DNA of 64,000 nucleotides, taken from positions 1,674,001 through 1,738,000 of the forward strand of contig MARA01000007.1 of the NCBI GenBank assembly GCA_001792895.1, in the 5' to 3' direction. This DNA is from Lentinus brumalis. Lineage: Eukaryota; Basidiomycota; Agaricomycetes; Polyporales; Polyporaceae. The notes beneath the pieces are model-generated. The model was not told the origin of the DNA. It searched no databases and worked only from the letters and a program-made list of their open reading frames with translations. The position numbers were made by a program, and so were the translations under genes. Of the stretch, positions 1 to 11,019 are shown piece by piece (the stretch's first letter is position 1; each line of letters starts with the position of its first letter).

Positions 1-1511
1 CTACCTGGTGAGGTGTCGAGGAAGTCGCGTAGTGGGTCTATGAACACCGTCCGAAACATGTCTGCAGGAGTGGCATCGACATCTCCAACCTTTATGGACG
101 GGTGGGTAGCATCAATGAACGGACCAACCTACAGACAAGGGGTGTCCACGTCAAGCTCAACTTGGGGCGCATACAAGCGAATTTTACGTACTAGGAGTGC
201 GACGGCTGGTTTAGCGGACTTCAGTTTCGCAACAAGACTTTGAAGGGGCCGGTAATGGAGGTCGGAGTCGCCAGTGAATGGCCCACTAGCAACGAACATG
301 GAGAACTGAGATTCTCCCTCGGACTTTACGAGACCAGCGGATGGGGACTCGAGCGGAGGTAGCTTGGAAACGGTAAATGTAATGGCTGGTGATGATGGTA
401 TCAAAAAACTCACCGAGAGTATCTCTGATGCCAGGAAAGAGCCGCCGCCACCGTTCTTGCCCTTCAATGCAACGATAGCCCCAGGGAACAGACCTTGACC
501 CCCCACTCCGCGTTTCCCTTTCCGAATCCGCACTTCTGGGTCGAACCGAATGGGCACTCGTGCACCGGAGCCCATCATGCGCGAAGACTCGAGCACTAGG
601 GAGGCCTCGTTCAACTTGACTGGACCTGACGTCGATTCCGAGTCGAGCGTGATACGGCCTACCACCACCACATCATCCTACAGCACAAAGGCGTCAGGGA
701 GCGTGACGAAAGAGAGAGGTGAGGTACGAACCTCCGTAACAGCAGAAGGGTCACCCAGTTCTTCGACACCGTAATAGGATTTGACGAGTTCTCCGAAGTG
801 ATCTATCCTATCGTCCAACACTGAGGTGGTACGACGTTGGCGTTGATCCCATATGAGCGTATATGACGCCACAAGCTCACCTTCACTCCGCTCCGTAGCC
901 TTTTCGTACATGTATCGGTCTGTATCGCGTTCATGGGTCCCGCACGTCACCGGAGGCTAAGTACAACTCACAAGCTCGTGTCTTGAGCGCGTCATCCTCT
1001 GTAGACGGCCCAACAAATGACACCCTGCTCGGTCCCGCAAGTCCCGCAGGAGGCACCACCTTCTCCTCCAACCTTGACATGTCAAATCCGTCCTGCGGCC
1101 GCACTGGCCTCACTGGCGTCCCCATCGGCCCACTCAGGCTAGATCGCGCAGTGCTCTTGACCGGGGTAGAAGCAAACTGCCTGGATAACCGGCCAGAGAG
1201 ACTCCCCCGCATGAGTTTCTTCGCAGCATTGGCCTTCGCAAGGTCGCGCTGTATGCGAGCCTTGACCTCTTGTAGGTCCTCCATGCCGAGTTGGCCGGGG
1301 CCTTGGTTGAAACGCACCGCCTCCCACTTGTAAAACAGGTCTTCGCCGCTCAAATTGTGCATCTGGCATATTTTCACGCCTGAATGACACGTGAGGCACT
1401 GTGCATACTCGTCTTGGGAGGGTACTCACATTCAGACAGAAGATTGTCGTCCAAGTCATCCCCAAAGTTCCTCTGCAATTCACTACGCAGCGCATCCAAG
1501 TTTCCAGCCAT
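1..1511 (-). CDS. POL12: DNA polymerase alpha subunit B (primase-associated B subunit), 3' part missing
   Basis: This is the regulatory B subunit of the DNA polymerase alpha-primase complex, which starts DNA synthesis at replication origins and on the lagging strand. The first exon (1430-1511) begins MAGNLDALRSELQ. After a 50-nt intron comes the N-terminal region containing LFYKWEAVRFN. An OB-fold part follows (VVVGRITLDSES, then GLFPGAIVALKG), and then the inactive phosphoesterase region with FSMFVASGPFTGDSDLHY. A 63-nt intron (129-191, GTACGT to CTGTAG) restores the family motif LLVGPFIDATHP. The coding sequence runs off the low-coordinate end, so the C-terminal third of the phosphoesterase domain is absent. 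The start ATG at 1511 gives the expected Pol12 N-terminus. Identification rests on motif recognition and is firm. Confidence 0.93.
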
Positions 1512-1816
1512 CTGCCTTCAGCGTTGGACGAGATATCGAAAGAGTCGGGAGGAGAGCAGGAACAGCTGGTGGTGGCAGAGCTCGAGGAGTTGACGCGACA
1601 GCGCGCGCCGCGATCGTGACTTGGCGCGTACAGTCACATGTGACAGTCGTGTTTAGTCACACACCCAGCGCTCGTCGCGCAGGCTTCGCGCAGAGTTGTC
1701 CCAGTTGAGGAGCAGGCAAAGAAATCCGTGCTCTTCCGGTCAGGTGAACACGAGTACGTATACAATAGTGGTACAGTAGATAGCGATGTCCATGCAAATA
1801 CAACACGATTGATTAC
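1512..1816. other. intergenic stretch between POL12 and CWF19
   Basis: About 305 bases separate the POL12 start from the CWF19 stop, both on the minus strand. It must hold the POL12 promoter and the CWF19 3' UTR. I see no open frame, repeat or clear TATA box worth naming. Confidence 0.6.
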
Positions 1817-4664
1817 TTACGACCGCTCGATCATCCCTGTCCAATCGAACTTGTCGTACTTCTGTTTAAACTTCTTGACACGTTCCTTGTTCTGCCAGAA
1901 CTCAATACGGCGCGGTCTCATCCACTTGCGAGGCTCTATCTCGAGCAGGTTGCCGACGATCTCCGCGGCGAACCACCTATCGGGACGGATGTCAGTCGTT
2001 CCCGCATACAATGGGAGGGTGGCGGGTACTCACCGAGGGAACTCCCCGCCGCCTTTCTCTCCATCATCGACATCTTCCTCCCCGTTACCCGATGCTTCGC
2101 TCGTTCCTTCAATTACGTGCCCATAACCCTTCTCGCCCTTGTAGTCAAATTGGACCATGAAGTAAGGAAGGTTCGGGACCATGGCTCGGCGGAACCCTCC
2201 AGGCCGCGCCGAGAAGTCGATCAACTTCTTGTGCTGGGACCACTCAGTCTCAGACATGAGGATAGATTCCTGAATTGTCGCTGTCTAGTACCATCCATTA
2301 CGCAGAACGAATATTGGAGACATACCTTGAAGTATCCTGGGAGCAGCTCGAAGTGTTCCCAAGGCAGAGGCACGCACTCGATGTAGGTATGTCGCTGAGC
2401 CTTGATAGACATAACAGTCTCATAGAAGACAACGCCCTTGTCTTCTTCTGCGAACATGCGCATCAAACACTTCATGAAATTCTTTTGGGCTTGTCAGTCT
2501 GTGAACGACTGCATGAGTTGGCGACAGACATACCCGCACTTCATCCCACATGTCGTCGTCGCCTTCCAAGGTCGACAGATGATGCGCGATAGGAACAATC
2601 AGGCAGTGTCCCTCAGTCAACTCCTCGTTCAGTGTACACGAGAGGTAGACCCGGGTGCCCATGGCGATGATCGGTGCTTTTGGCAGCGAGTCATCCTCTC
2701 CGTAGCAGAACTGACATGAGGCAAGGACCTTCATGGTCTTCTTATAGTCTGTATGATGGGTGAGCTGTCTGGCTCCACCACATCAAGAGTACGTGTGCCT
2801 ACCGTTGATGGCGAATTGCCGCTTCATGAAATCAGCACGCATCTTCTTCCTGGCCAGTTTGTCTGCGTTCTCGTCCATGTAGTCCTCGTTGTTCTGCGAA
2901 GGCAAGCTTAGCTCTCCTGAGCTCATAGCCAGATAGCGGTCCACGCACCTGGAAGCCTCCGTCGGTCATGACAGCACGGGCAAACTCCGCATCGAGGTTC
3001 TTCTGGTCAGCCATGCCAGCGCCGAACCTCTCTTGCCTGAGCATCTCCCCGAGCGTGATATCGTCATCGTCAGGATCCACCCGCACCATTTCGCCCGTCT
3101 TCGGATCTCGCTGCTCGACCTGAGTAGAGTCTCAGCTGTTGCATCCTCACCGCCCATGCTGGATGAAGTACGAACCTTGTCCTTCGGCCTGCGGTTCCCA
3201 GGCGGCAGAGGACCATCACCCTTACCTGACCCAACGTCGTACAACCTCCCATGAATGTCCAGCGTCGGGAGCATCTCGACTCTCGTCCGGACGTTGTCAT
3301 CGCCGACGTCCTCCCCATTCGCACGCTTCAACTCTTGCTCGTACTCCTTCTCCAACTCCGCCGCATTAGGTGCATTCGTCAACTTCGCGCGAAGGACCTT
3401 CGCCTGGAGCTTGTTGAGCGAGGACGGCGACAGCGCTCGAGTTTTGCCCGTGGACGTCAGGGATGGGGTGATAGCGGACGGGACTGGCGTCCGAACCTGT
3501 GCGAGCGTAGTACCCGTTGTCTGACCAAGGCGTGACGGCTCCAAACGCTTAGGAGGAACTTCAGAAAGCCCAGGTGTCGACGGCCCACTGCGTTCCAAGT
3601 CCGGTCGACGGAACGACGAACTTCGACTCGTCCCTCCGCTCGGGGTGAAGAGATCCGTGAACATGAGCCGCCGCTCACCTTCCGACGACGCGGTGCCTTT
3701 CCCTTTCTGCTCCCTGCCCCGCGAAGGCCGCTTCCCCTCTCGTTCGTCCAGGATCCGCCGCTCTTCCTTAGCCTCGTCAAACGCCTCCAATGAACCAAAC
3801 CGTTCGATCGCTACCTCTTCAATGGACTTGCCCTCCTCGTCCGCTGTCTCGTAGACCCTCCGCAGCTTCATCATGCGCCATTGTGAGCCAGGACCTCCCG
3901 CCACTACAGCTTTCTTGGGAGCTTCAGGGATATCGTCGACACTCTTGCCTTCCTTGAGCGCAGTGTTCAGCTCCATGTGACTGATGAACGGCTAAAACAA
4001 GTATGAGCCACATTCCACAGCATGATTGCAACACTAGATATGGCTCACCTTGTCCGGGTCGGGCTTGTCAGCTTGCGGCTTCTTCTTCCTTTCGGTGCCC
4101 AAGCTGGAGAAGAAGTCCACAGCACCTCCCGTCGTACGTGTGTTTGTGGAGGGTTCTCCGTAACCGTCCATGGGGTCGTCATCTACGGGCACATTGATGG
4201 ACGAAGAAGCTGGCACAGCGGGGGTGGTCTCCGGCATGAGCATCCACTCATCGCGCTTGAGCACCGTCTCCGTGCGCAAAGGCGGCGGCAGAGGCGGGTC
4301 TCCTGGTCGCTCTTCTGCTCTCGACTTGATTTCGAGGTCCGCAGCAGATGGTATGTCCGCCGCGAGGGGCTGACAGATACCAAGGCCAAGGGAAGATGCA
4401 TGCCCAGTGTCAAGACGGTGCTTTGCTATGCGAGCGAGAAGTCTGACCACGCACCCTCTCGCCATCCATGTCAATGTTCTTCTCGACCCACATGTCATCG
4501 TCGGGGTCTTCGTCTACTATGTGGAGGTGGTCGCCATCATCCTTCCGCGACCGCTTCCTGGTACTACTGCTGTCGTCCTTCCCCGACTTGTGTTTCCGCT
4601 TGCTCTTGTGCTCGCGGTCGTCCTTGTTGTGTTTTGACGAACGTTTCGTGTCGCCGCCAGCCAT
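1817..4664 (-). CDS. CWF19: Cwf19-like spliceosome-associated protein (CwfJ C-terminal domains)
   Basis: Cwf19/CWF19L2 proteins act with the spliceosome late in splicing and intron-lariat release in the nucleus. The N-terminus (start 4664) is a lysine/serine-rich charged tail (KRSSKHNKDDREHKSKRK). The middle exon carries the family signature GSQWRMMKLRRVYETADEEG and RFGSLEAFDEAKEERR. The C-terminal CwfJ_C_1 domain contains SCQFCYGEDD, GHCLIVPIAHH and HTYIECVPLPWEH, which is a HIT-like fold. CwfJ_C_2 ends with PRRIEFWQNKERVKKFKQK. Several short introns interrupt it (for example near 2.1, 2.8, 2.95 and 4.0 kb). The second exon is rich in proline and acidic residues. All family landmarks are present in order, so it is probably functional. 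Confidence 0.93.
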
Positions 4665-4923
4665 CGCGAGTCCCCGTAGCGGAAAGATGATGCGCAGTCA
4701 CTTGAATAGCGGGAGTGATAGAAGTGTGAAGTGCAGCTGAGGATCGGGACTCAGTGGGATATATCATTGCGTCACAGCGCGCCTCTCGCCCGGTCCAGAT
4801 TCCAAACACGGGCGCTTCATAGGAAGCCCCACAAGTAAGTACTTACAACTACGAGTACAGATCGTATATACAGATAGATCATCTACACTGAAGAGAGTCC
4901 GAATAGATACGCGGAATGCTGTC

Positions 4924-7098
4924 TTACAGCTTAGCCTGAGGCGCCTTCTGCTGCGCTTGAAGCTGCTGTTCGTAACGGTCTTGCAGAACCCGCCGCAGGA
5001 CCTTCCCAGTAGGGTTCTTCGGAATCTGAGGATATACCATGTCAGAGCACACGGAGAGCGTGCGGAAAAGACAGAGCGCACCTCGTCCACGACCTCAATG
5101 CCTCCCCTCAGCCACTTGAACTTGCTCAGGTTCTTCTGCACCCACGCATGCAGAGCTTCCACAACAGCCCGCTCTCCTTTCTTGCGACCTTCCTCGGTCA
5201 AGACAACCCAAGCCCTGGGCACCTTCTCGTCCTTCGTCCGTCCGCCAGAAACTCCAGCGACAGTGACGTCTGCGATCAGCCTCTCCGGGTAAGCTAGGAG
5301 TGCGTTCTCGATCTCCGTCGGCGAGACCTGTGCTCCAGACACCTTCAACACGTCCTTCGAGCGCTCCACGAAGCTACGAATGCCACGAGCCGTCAGCACG
5401 GGAAGTAACGGGCGATAGATGGGTACCCACTAGAGGTGGCCGTCCGCCTCTATGCGGAAACGATCGCCGGTCCGGAGCCAGCCGTCGACAAACGTCTCCT
5501 TCGAGGCCTTCTCATTACGCCAATAACCCAATGCGACGTTCTCGCCCTTCAGCCACAGTTCGCCTGGCTCATTTGGCCCTGCCAAGGTGCCATCGTCGCG
5601 GACAACACGGGCTTCCACTCCTGGAAGTAGGAGGCCTACACTACCTGGCTTCGGCCCGCCATATGAGGCAGGCGGAGCACGGGTGGCGGATATGGTCTGT
5701 AACAATAGTCAGTTGGGTCTGTCGCTTCAGGTTTATCTGCAGATACATACGCATTCCGACATCCCGTAACCTACGTTGTTGATATCAGCACTTCTGAGCT
5801 AGCAAAGGCGTTCAACAACAGTGACACACCTTCGGCGACCACTTCGACATTCTTGAACAAGCCTTGGTAAGTCTTAGCCAGCTTCTGGGGCAGGTGCGCT
5901 GCACCACTTCCTGTGGATACCAGCGAGCTGAGGTCGACCTCTTTGACGCGTTTATGGTTGACGAATTGAAGGATCGCGGGTGGCGTCATCGTCAATATGG
6001 AGATACGGTACCTATGGGGAACCGGTATTAGCGGCTAGGCCGGTACGACGTTCGGCAGAACGAGCCGTACTTTGGGATAAGATCGAGAACGAGATCGACG
6101 TTCCATTTAGGAATCAAGACGACTGGTATGGTCAACCATATCGACCTGATAGCGACGAAGTGCAGCCCGTAGGAATGGTAAATCGGTAGGAAGCCAAGGC
6201 TGATAAGCGGGTATGTCTATGAAGAGTTAGCGACGATCACACCTGCGACGGATGATGACACTGACCTCTAGGATGGGCCTAGGAGTGTCCAATGTGCCCA
6301 CCACGGCAGCTTGCATCAAGCTCGCGATAACATTGCGTTGTGAAACCATCACAGCTACAGGCGCCCCGTATGAGTGCGCTGGTCAGAGAAACGAGAAGTC
6401 TCCCGCGAACCCTGCAACGGAATGACGTACCTTTAGGTAACCCACTCGTTCCGCTCGAGAATACGAGATATCCCAATGTGTCTCGCTTAACAGGCTTTGA
6501 AGGCACCCGAGGGACGTTCCGCTTCCTGGCTTCGCGGATAGCGTCTGCGAGCGTTACACGGCCTTTAACACGGCCTTCTAGGACGTATATCCGGTCATCT
6601 GGAAGCCCGAGCTTCTGCGCCGCCTCGAGGGCTTGCGGGAGCAGACTCGGGTGGACGAACAAGCGCGTGGCCTCCGACGTGCGGAACAAGTGGTCGAGCT
6701 CGAACGCGGTTGCACCGGAGGGAATCAGTGAGAAGGGGATCGCGACCCTGAACAGCGAATGGACGAGGGTGATGTATTCCTTGCGTCCGGTCAGGATGCA
6801 ATTCGGAGCCGAGAGGAAAGTTCGGAGTGCTCACAAGACAGTTCGTGCTCATGATTCCAACCATCTCCCCCTCCGGCGAGAACCCTAAACCGCCTTCGGA
6901 CTCCGTTGTCACGAGCGCAGTTGCACAATCGAATACACGCTCCTTGAACTCATTCTTGTGCCAGTTCTTGCCATTAAGTGGGTCGATGAGGATGAGCTTG
7001 TCCTCGGGGTCCGTCAGCGCAGGTGAGCTGAATAGGAAGTCGTGCACGTTGCAATCCGGCACCGGCGGAAGCGGCGGGTACGGCGACTTGTAATGCAT
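4924..7098 (-). CDS. AMP-forming acyl-CoA synthetase, 4-coumarate-CoA-ligase-like
   Basis: This is an adenylate-forming enzyme that activates a carboxylic acid with ATP and transfers it to CoA. The ATG at 7098 (MHYKSPYPPLP) gives the N-terminus usual for fungal members; an in-frame Met at 7206 is an alternative. Core motifs appear in order: YLVFSSGTSGLPKG (ATP-binding loop), GYGMSE followed by TISATR, GELWLKGENVALGYW, GWLRTGDRF (A7), VERSKDVLKVSGAQVSPTE (hinge/A8), and PKNPTGKVLRR near the C-terminus with the catalytic lysine. It has about seven introns. The substrate cannot be read from sequence: aromatic acids, medium-chain fatty acids or sterol-side-chain acids are all possible. No PKS, P450 or transporter neighbours suggest a secondary-metabolite cluster. 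No peroxisomal SKL-type C-terminus is seen; the last residues are QAKL. Confidence 0.91.
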
Positions 7099-7305
7099 TC
7101 CGAGGAAATCCGAGAGTGTGTGAAGCCTAGGCAGAAGGTATTTCTGCGTTACCGTGGCGGGCGCGGGATCGTCGTGCTGGCAGAGAGGACTCAGAGGATA
7201 AGGCAATCAGCTGAGGGTCTTTGTAGGTGCCCCCGCAGCGACGCTGGTCGGTCTTGCGCCCGGCTTGGGAGTGCATTCCGGCGACTTCTGAGCCGGGAGG
7301 AGGAG

Positions 7306-7411
7306 GATGATCAGATGTCCGGGGCAGTGAGAACTGAACTGGAATGCTCAAATACCCGATCGCTGGCAGCGCAGACAGTTCTCTGCGTCCGCGGCCCGGG
7401 ATTTGAAGGCG
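7306..7411 (+). repeat. diverged duplication A, copy 1
   Basis: This segment starts at GATGATCAGATGTCCGG and ends near GCGGCCCGGGAT. It aligns by eye with 7963-8052, sharing blocks such as the CAGTGA and ATGCTCAAA stretches and the terminal CGGCCCGGGA. It is non-coding as far as I can see. It lies about 200 bases upstream of the acyl-CoA synthetase start, so it may have been part of a promoter. Confidence 0.5.
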
Positions 7412-7739
7412 TCCAACACGCCTCCCGGCAGCGGTACCCGTCTTGAGCCGGACGGTGATCCCATCCGTCATGCTCGTCGACCTAAGTATGCATTGCCATG
7501 AGACCGTCTCACTCAAGCTTACGGCAAGTAGAGACTCTAGCAAGTAAAGTACGCATATGCACCAGCAAGACCGATTCCCTTGATATCCCGCACACAAGTT
7601 TGAACTCAGGTCCCTCGATCGCGCGCGAACCCTACTACAATATGTAGGCGTACATCGTTGACTATACGTTCTTACTGACTTGGTTATGCATACTATATAG
7701 ACTGGCCGTGGACCCTCCAGCCAGGAGAAGCACGTCCAT

Positions 7740-7962
7740 TGACATTGACTACTAGGACTGCCGTCAGTGGTCACAGATATGCCTCCAGAAGCCGGCCTGG
7801 AACAACCGAAGCGCGTAGTGGTGACTGGTCGAACCATGATTCTGAAGTACCGTGTCCGCGCTGATTACGCGCGGTCGGTCCCAGATGCATGTCCGGGCTG
7901 CCGACGCGGTCGGCTGGTCCTGGATTAATATTCGTCAACCTTCCAAGGGCCGGAGGTGAGTG
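7740..7962 (+). repeat. diverged duplication B, copy 1
   Basis: This segment resembles the region immediately upstream of the peroxiredoxin gene (9035-9215). Shared blocks include ACTGCCGTCA, GAAGCGCGTAGT/GAAGGGCGTAGT, GCGCGGTCGGTC/GCGGCCGGTCTC, and a terminal GGCTGCCG...GGTCGGCTGGTCC-like run followed by CAACCTT. Similarity appears to extend upstream to about 7560 through CTCGATCGCGCG. Here, however, the segment is followed by duplication A copy 2 and not by a TATA box and gene. Confidence 0.5.
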
Positions 7963-8052
7963 AATGATCAGATATCCGGAACAGTGAAAGATCTATGTAC
8001 CATGCTCAAACACCCCATCGAGGACACACAGTTCCACGGCCCGGGAGCAATC
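7963..8052 (+). repeat. diverged duplication A, copy 2
   Basis: Second copy of the segment described at 7306-7411. It begins GAATGATCAGATATCCGG and ends with ACGGCCCGGGAG. By-eye similarity to copy 1 is roughly 70 per cent with several small gaps, so the duplication is old. Confidence 0.5.
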
Positions 8053-8260
8053 CCTACCCTCCAATAAGAAGACCCAGGTGTGAATTTCCTGGTTGCTGTC
8101 TGCCCGGCTCGAGCGGTCGTTGCGGTTCTACAAGAAACAATTGAGGCCAACCTGCATGGCGCCGAGAAGGTTCACGTCGCACGGTCGGAGAACGAGAACA
8201 AGCTTCTAAAACTGAACCTTCGATCGCGGGCGCTGTTGTGAACTGCTCTTCCTCGACGCC

Positions 8261-8589
8261 ATGGACACTGGCAGAAAGCCTCCGCCTCCCCGTCGTACGT
8301 TCCCTACTCCCCTGCGTCACCCCCAGCGGCGACGCGGCCCTCAGGCCTCAGTAAACGATCCCGGGCCCTCTGCCTCGTCTTCAGTGCGGCGCTCGTCCTC
8401 CGCCGCGACTAACGAGGAGATAGAGCGCATCGGGAAGCATCCGGCTTCACGAGCAATGGGCCCCTTGGAGGTCCCCTTCCCGACGCCTTCCCCTGTGCAA
8501 CGATGACCGACGGGATGGGCTCTGCAACGCCGGGACTGCAACGAGTCCCGAGCAAGACGCCAAGGGCTGCGAAGCGGAAGACTACATAA
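8261..8589 (+). CDS. possible small hypothetical protein or relic
   Basis: I do not recognise this gene. From the ATG at 8261 a frame reads MDTGRKPPPPRR, then a serine-rich part and SAATNEEIERIGKHPASRAM, and stops at 8504. An adjacent frame continues with protein-like text TDGMGSATPGLQRVPSKTP and a basic end KRKTT, stopping at 8587-8589. A one-base shift near 8500, or a splice from about 8492 to 8549, would join them. The composition is that of a low-complexity nuclear-type protein. It lies between the duplicated segments upstream of the peroxiredoxin gene. It could be a real short gene, a degraded gene, or chance. Confidence 0.33.
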
Positions 8590-9034
8590 GACCTACATAG
8601 TGCTCCACTCATCGACCGCCTCGCTGAGGGACGAGGAGCTACAGGCTGGCACGATTCTTTCATGGAATATAAAGCGCTGTTCGGTAGCCCTATGTGAGTG
8701 CTACAGATATTGAGCTCTCTCGCCTGTGCCCTCACAGTAGTAGTGTGTTTTACGTTCCCTACATGCACTCCCACCTACGAATCTATGTACCCTGTAGCAG
8801 TACTCTAGTGTTGTTCTCCATGCTCAAGTTGAATTGTGAGTTCATCAATAAGTAGGGATGGCTGGCTCGTCATCACGCCCGTCGCCGATCACTGAACCGA
8901 CCCGCACGTAATCTTGAGATCAGATCGTGACTTCAGCATTCTCGATCGCGCGGACCCATGACCTGCAGCGGTACCCCTTGTCCAACATAATAGCGTATGA
9001 ACCGCTAGTATGAATATCATGGAGAGGAGCGCGT

Positions 9035-9215
9035 CGGTTGGCAGTACTCGACTGCCGTCACACACATGCCTGTAAGGCCGTCTGGAAGGAGCGAAGGGCG
9101 TAGTCATCGAACCCTAACAACTTCCGAAGGTGCCGTGACCGCGTTGGATACGTGCGGCCGGTCTCAGAAGCACGTCTAGGCTGCCGTCGCGGTGGGCTGG
9201 TCCGGACTCGCCAAC
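9035..9215 (+). repeat. diverged duplication B, copy 2 (peroxiredoxin upstream region)
   Basis: This copy of the segment described at 7740-7962 ends directly before the TATA-like box of the peroxiredoxin gene. It may therefore contain working promoter elements. Similarity with copy 1 appears to begin further left, near 8885-8950 (shared CTCGATCGCGCG). Confidence 0.5.
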
Positions 9216-9216
9216 C

Positions 9217-9223
9217 TTATAAA
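9217..9223 (+). promoter_or_regulatory. TATA-like box upstream of the peroxiredoxin gene
   Basis: TTATAAA followed by GAGCGC lies about 120 bases before the peroxiredoxin ATG at 9342. A pyrimidine-rich stretch (CTCTCCTCC) lies between them. Spacing and sequence fit a core promoter, but this is inferred from position only. Confidence 0.45.
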
Positions 9224-9341
9224 GAGCGCATCAGACTCTCCTCCATACCCGAGACTTTCTCCTCCGACCGCCACTTAGCATTACGCTCCAACTCCGACAA
9301 GCCCGTACTCACGACCTCCTAACGACCTCACGACTGCGAAC

Positions 9342-10193
9342 ATGGTGCACCCGCTCATTGGCAAGTCCGCCCCATCGTTCGAGCTTCCCGGAGCAGATGG
9401 GGCGACGTACACTTTGACGCCGGGATCCAAGGGCGTTCCGGTGGCGTTGTTCTTCTACCCAAAGTCAGGTACGTCGCCGCCCTCGCTGAGCCACCACCGG
9501 CGAACGATTCACGCTCACACTTTGCGCTATGCCACAGGTTCGTATGGGTGCACGAAGGAGGCGTGCCAGTTCCGCGACGCGCTGGCAGGTAAGAACCCCT
9601 GTCCCAAAGCTTGCTCGGTAACATCCTGAAGCGGGACCGGTTGTCGTGTGATTTGCAGAGAAGGACCTGTTCAAGAGGACCAAGGTGGAGATTGTAGGCG
9701 TGTCCTCGGACCCGGTCGACAAACAGAAGGAGTTTGTTGAGAAACAGAAGCTGACGGTAAGTGTTCGGCCCATGGCACCGCTCCTTTGGTTGCAGCCCGC
9801 TGAATCCAGATGCTTCAGTACCCTGTGTTAAGCGACGCAAAGGGCGAGGTGCGCAAGGCCTACCACGTTGGAAAGGGGCTGTTCGGCCTGGCGGAGACTG
9901 CGCGTGTAACCTTCATAATTGACTCCAAAGGCACCGTGAGGTAAGCAATTCGATTTCCCCGCAATCGACGGCGTTGACGCGGAGCCTGCAGAGACGTGCT
10001 CGATACCACCTTGAACTATAGCGCACACGCGAAGTTTGTGTCGAAGTGGCTTGACAAGCTCGAGGCGGAAGAGAAGAAGGTAGCTGCGCCCTCGGGGGCT
10101 CCTGCCGCCGCAGAGCCTACGGAGGACACAGCCGCTCCTGAGGGGCCCACGGCTGCTGAGCTGGGAAGGGCTGCCGAGGCGGTGGAAGCTTGA
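9342..10193 (+). CDS. Peroxiredoxin of the PrxQ/BCP type
   Basis: This is a thioredoxin-dependent thiol peroxidase that reduces hydrogen peroxide and alkyl hydroperoxides. The spliced protein is about 202 residues in five exons. Introns include 9469-9537 and 9589-9658. The active site reads FFYPKSGSYGCTKEACQFRD: the peroxidatic Cys (about residue 47) and the resolving Cys five residues later form the C-x4-C pattern typical of BCP/PrxQ and yeast Dot5. Later landmarks are VEIVGVSSD, LQYPVLSDAKGEVRKAY and ARVTFIIDSKG. After the fold comes a tail of roughly 40 residues rich in Ala, Pro and Glu, which is not part of the family core. No mitochondrial leader is evident; location could be cytosol or nucleus. 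The stop codon lies in a GAGCTT-type hexamer run. Confidence 0.93.
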
Positions 10194-10561
10194 GCTTGAG
10201 CTTGAGGCACTGTTGTCCTTGGAGCGTCCCTGTTTGGCATGTTGATGTTCGGAATGTTCTTCCAATCCCTATGATTGCACCTCTTGACGCGTACCTACTG
10301 TATGTATACCTGTGTAATGCCAACTAATGGGGACGTCAGAATGCAGCACAATTGGAGGCTACGATCGCAGAGGTTGTTTGCGCCGCAATGATCGTCGAGT
10401 TCCATCGTTCGGGATGTGCTTCATTTGCTTGGATGGCGAGGCACGCACAGATTGCGGATCGTGAGGGGATGATTATAGTGGGGTACTAAACTTGCTGAAG
10501 CAGGAAGGCAATACAATACAGGGGGGACCGTGGACGTGACAGAACCGGGGGCGTCAGCACG
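10194..10561. other. convergent 3' intergenic region
   Basis: These 368 bases separate the stops of the convergent peroxiredoxin and TIM9 genes, so they hold two 3' UTRs. At 10187-10208 the hexamer AGCTTG repeats about three times, starting inside the last codons of the peroxiredoxin. I see nothing else. Confidence 0.6.
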
Positions 10562-11019
10562 CTATTTCTGCATGGCTGAATTCATCATATCTGTGGGCGA
10601 GGGAAACGGTCGGATGGCAAGCAAGGAACGAGAACGAAGATGGAACGCACCAGCGTTATGCTCTGCAAACCGCGCGCCCACCCGTTCCGAGTGCTTCAGG
10701 AACTTGTCAGTGCAGTTGAGGACACATTGCTCCTGCAGTCGGTCCGGTTAGCAAGGAACAGAGGTGCCAACGCCGGCGGCGTAGCGGATAGAGGCAGTAC
10801 CTCTTTTGACGACAGTGCCTTGCTCGTGAAGTCGTTGCAGCATGAGTTGAAACACCGATCAACCAGGTTCGAGTACATGCGCATGAAGTCTTGCATCTGC
10901 ACCGGAACACACGTCAGTATCGCGCGAGTTCAGATGGGGTAGAAGGAACAGACCTGTTTCTTCTCAATCACCCGAGTCATGTGGGCCTGCTCGGCGGGGT
11001 TCATCTGAGAGAAGTCCAT
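10562..11019 (-). CDS. TIM9: Mitochondrial import inner membrane translocase subunit Tim9
   Basis: Tim9 is a small Tim chaperone of the intermembrane space. With Tim10 it escorts carrier and beta-barrel precursors to the TIM22 and SAM complexes. Four exons (10954-11019, 10801-10896, 10651-10732, 10562-10590) sum to 273 nt, giving 90 residues. The protein begins [14 protein letters not shown] and continues [16 protein letters not shown]. The twin CX3C motifs are CFNSC and CVLNC, and [19 protein letters not shown] ends the family core. All introns have GT/AG ends and are under 70 nt. It is a complete and very convincing Tim9, in divergent orientation to the DAHP synthase side. Confidence 0.95.

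Noticed and set aside
4924..11019. secondary-metabolite or detoxification gene cluster around the acyl-CoA synthetase
   Set aside because: Neighbours are housekeeping genes (Cwf19, peroxiredoxin, Tim9); no synthase, P450, transporter or regulator is present.
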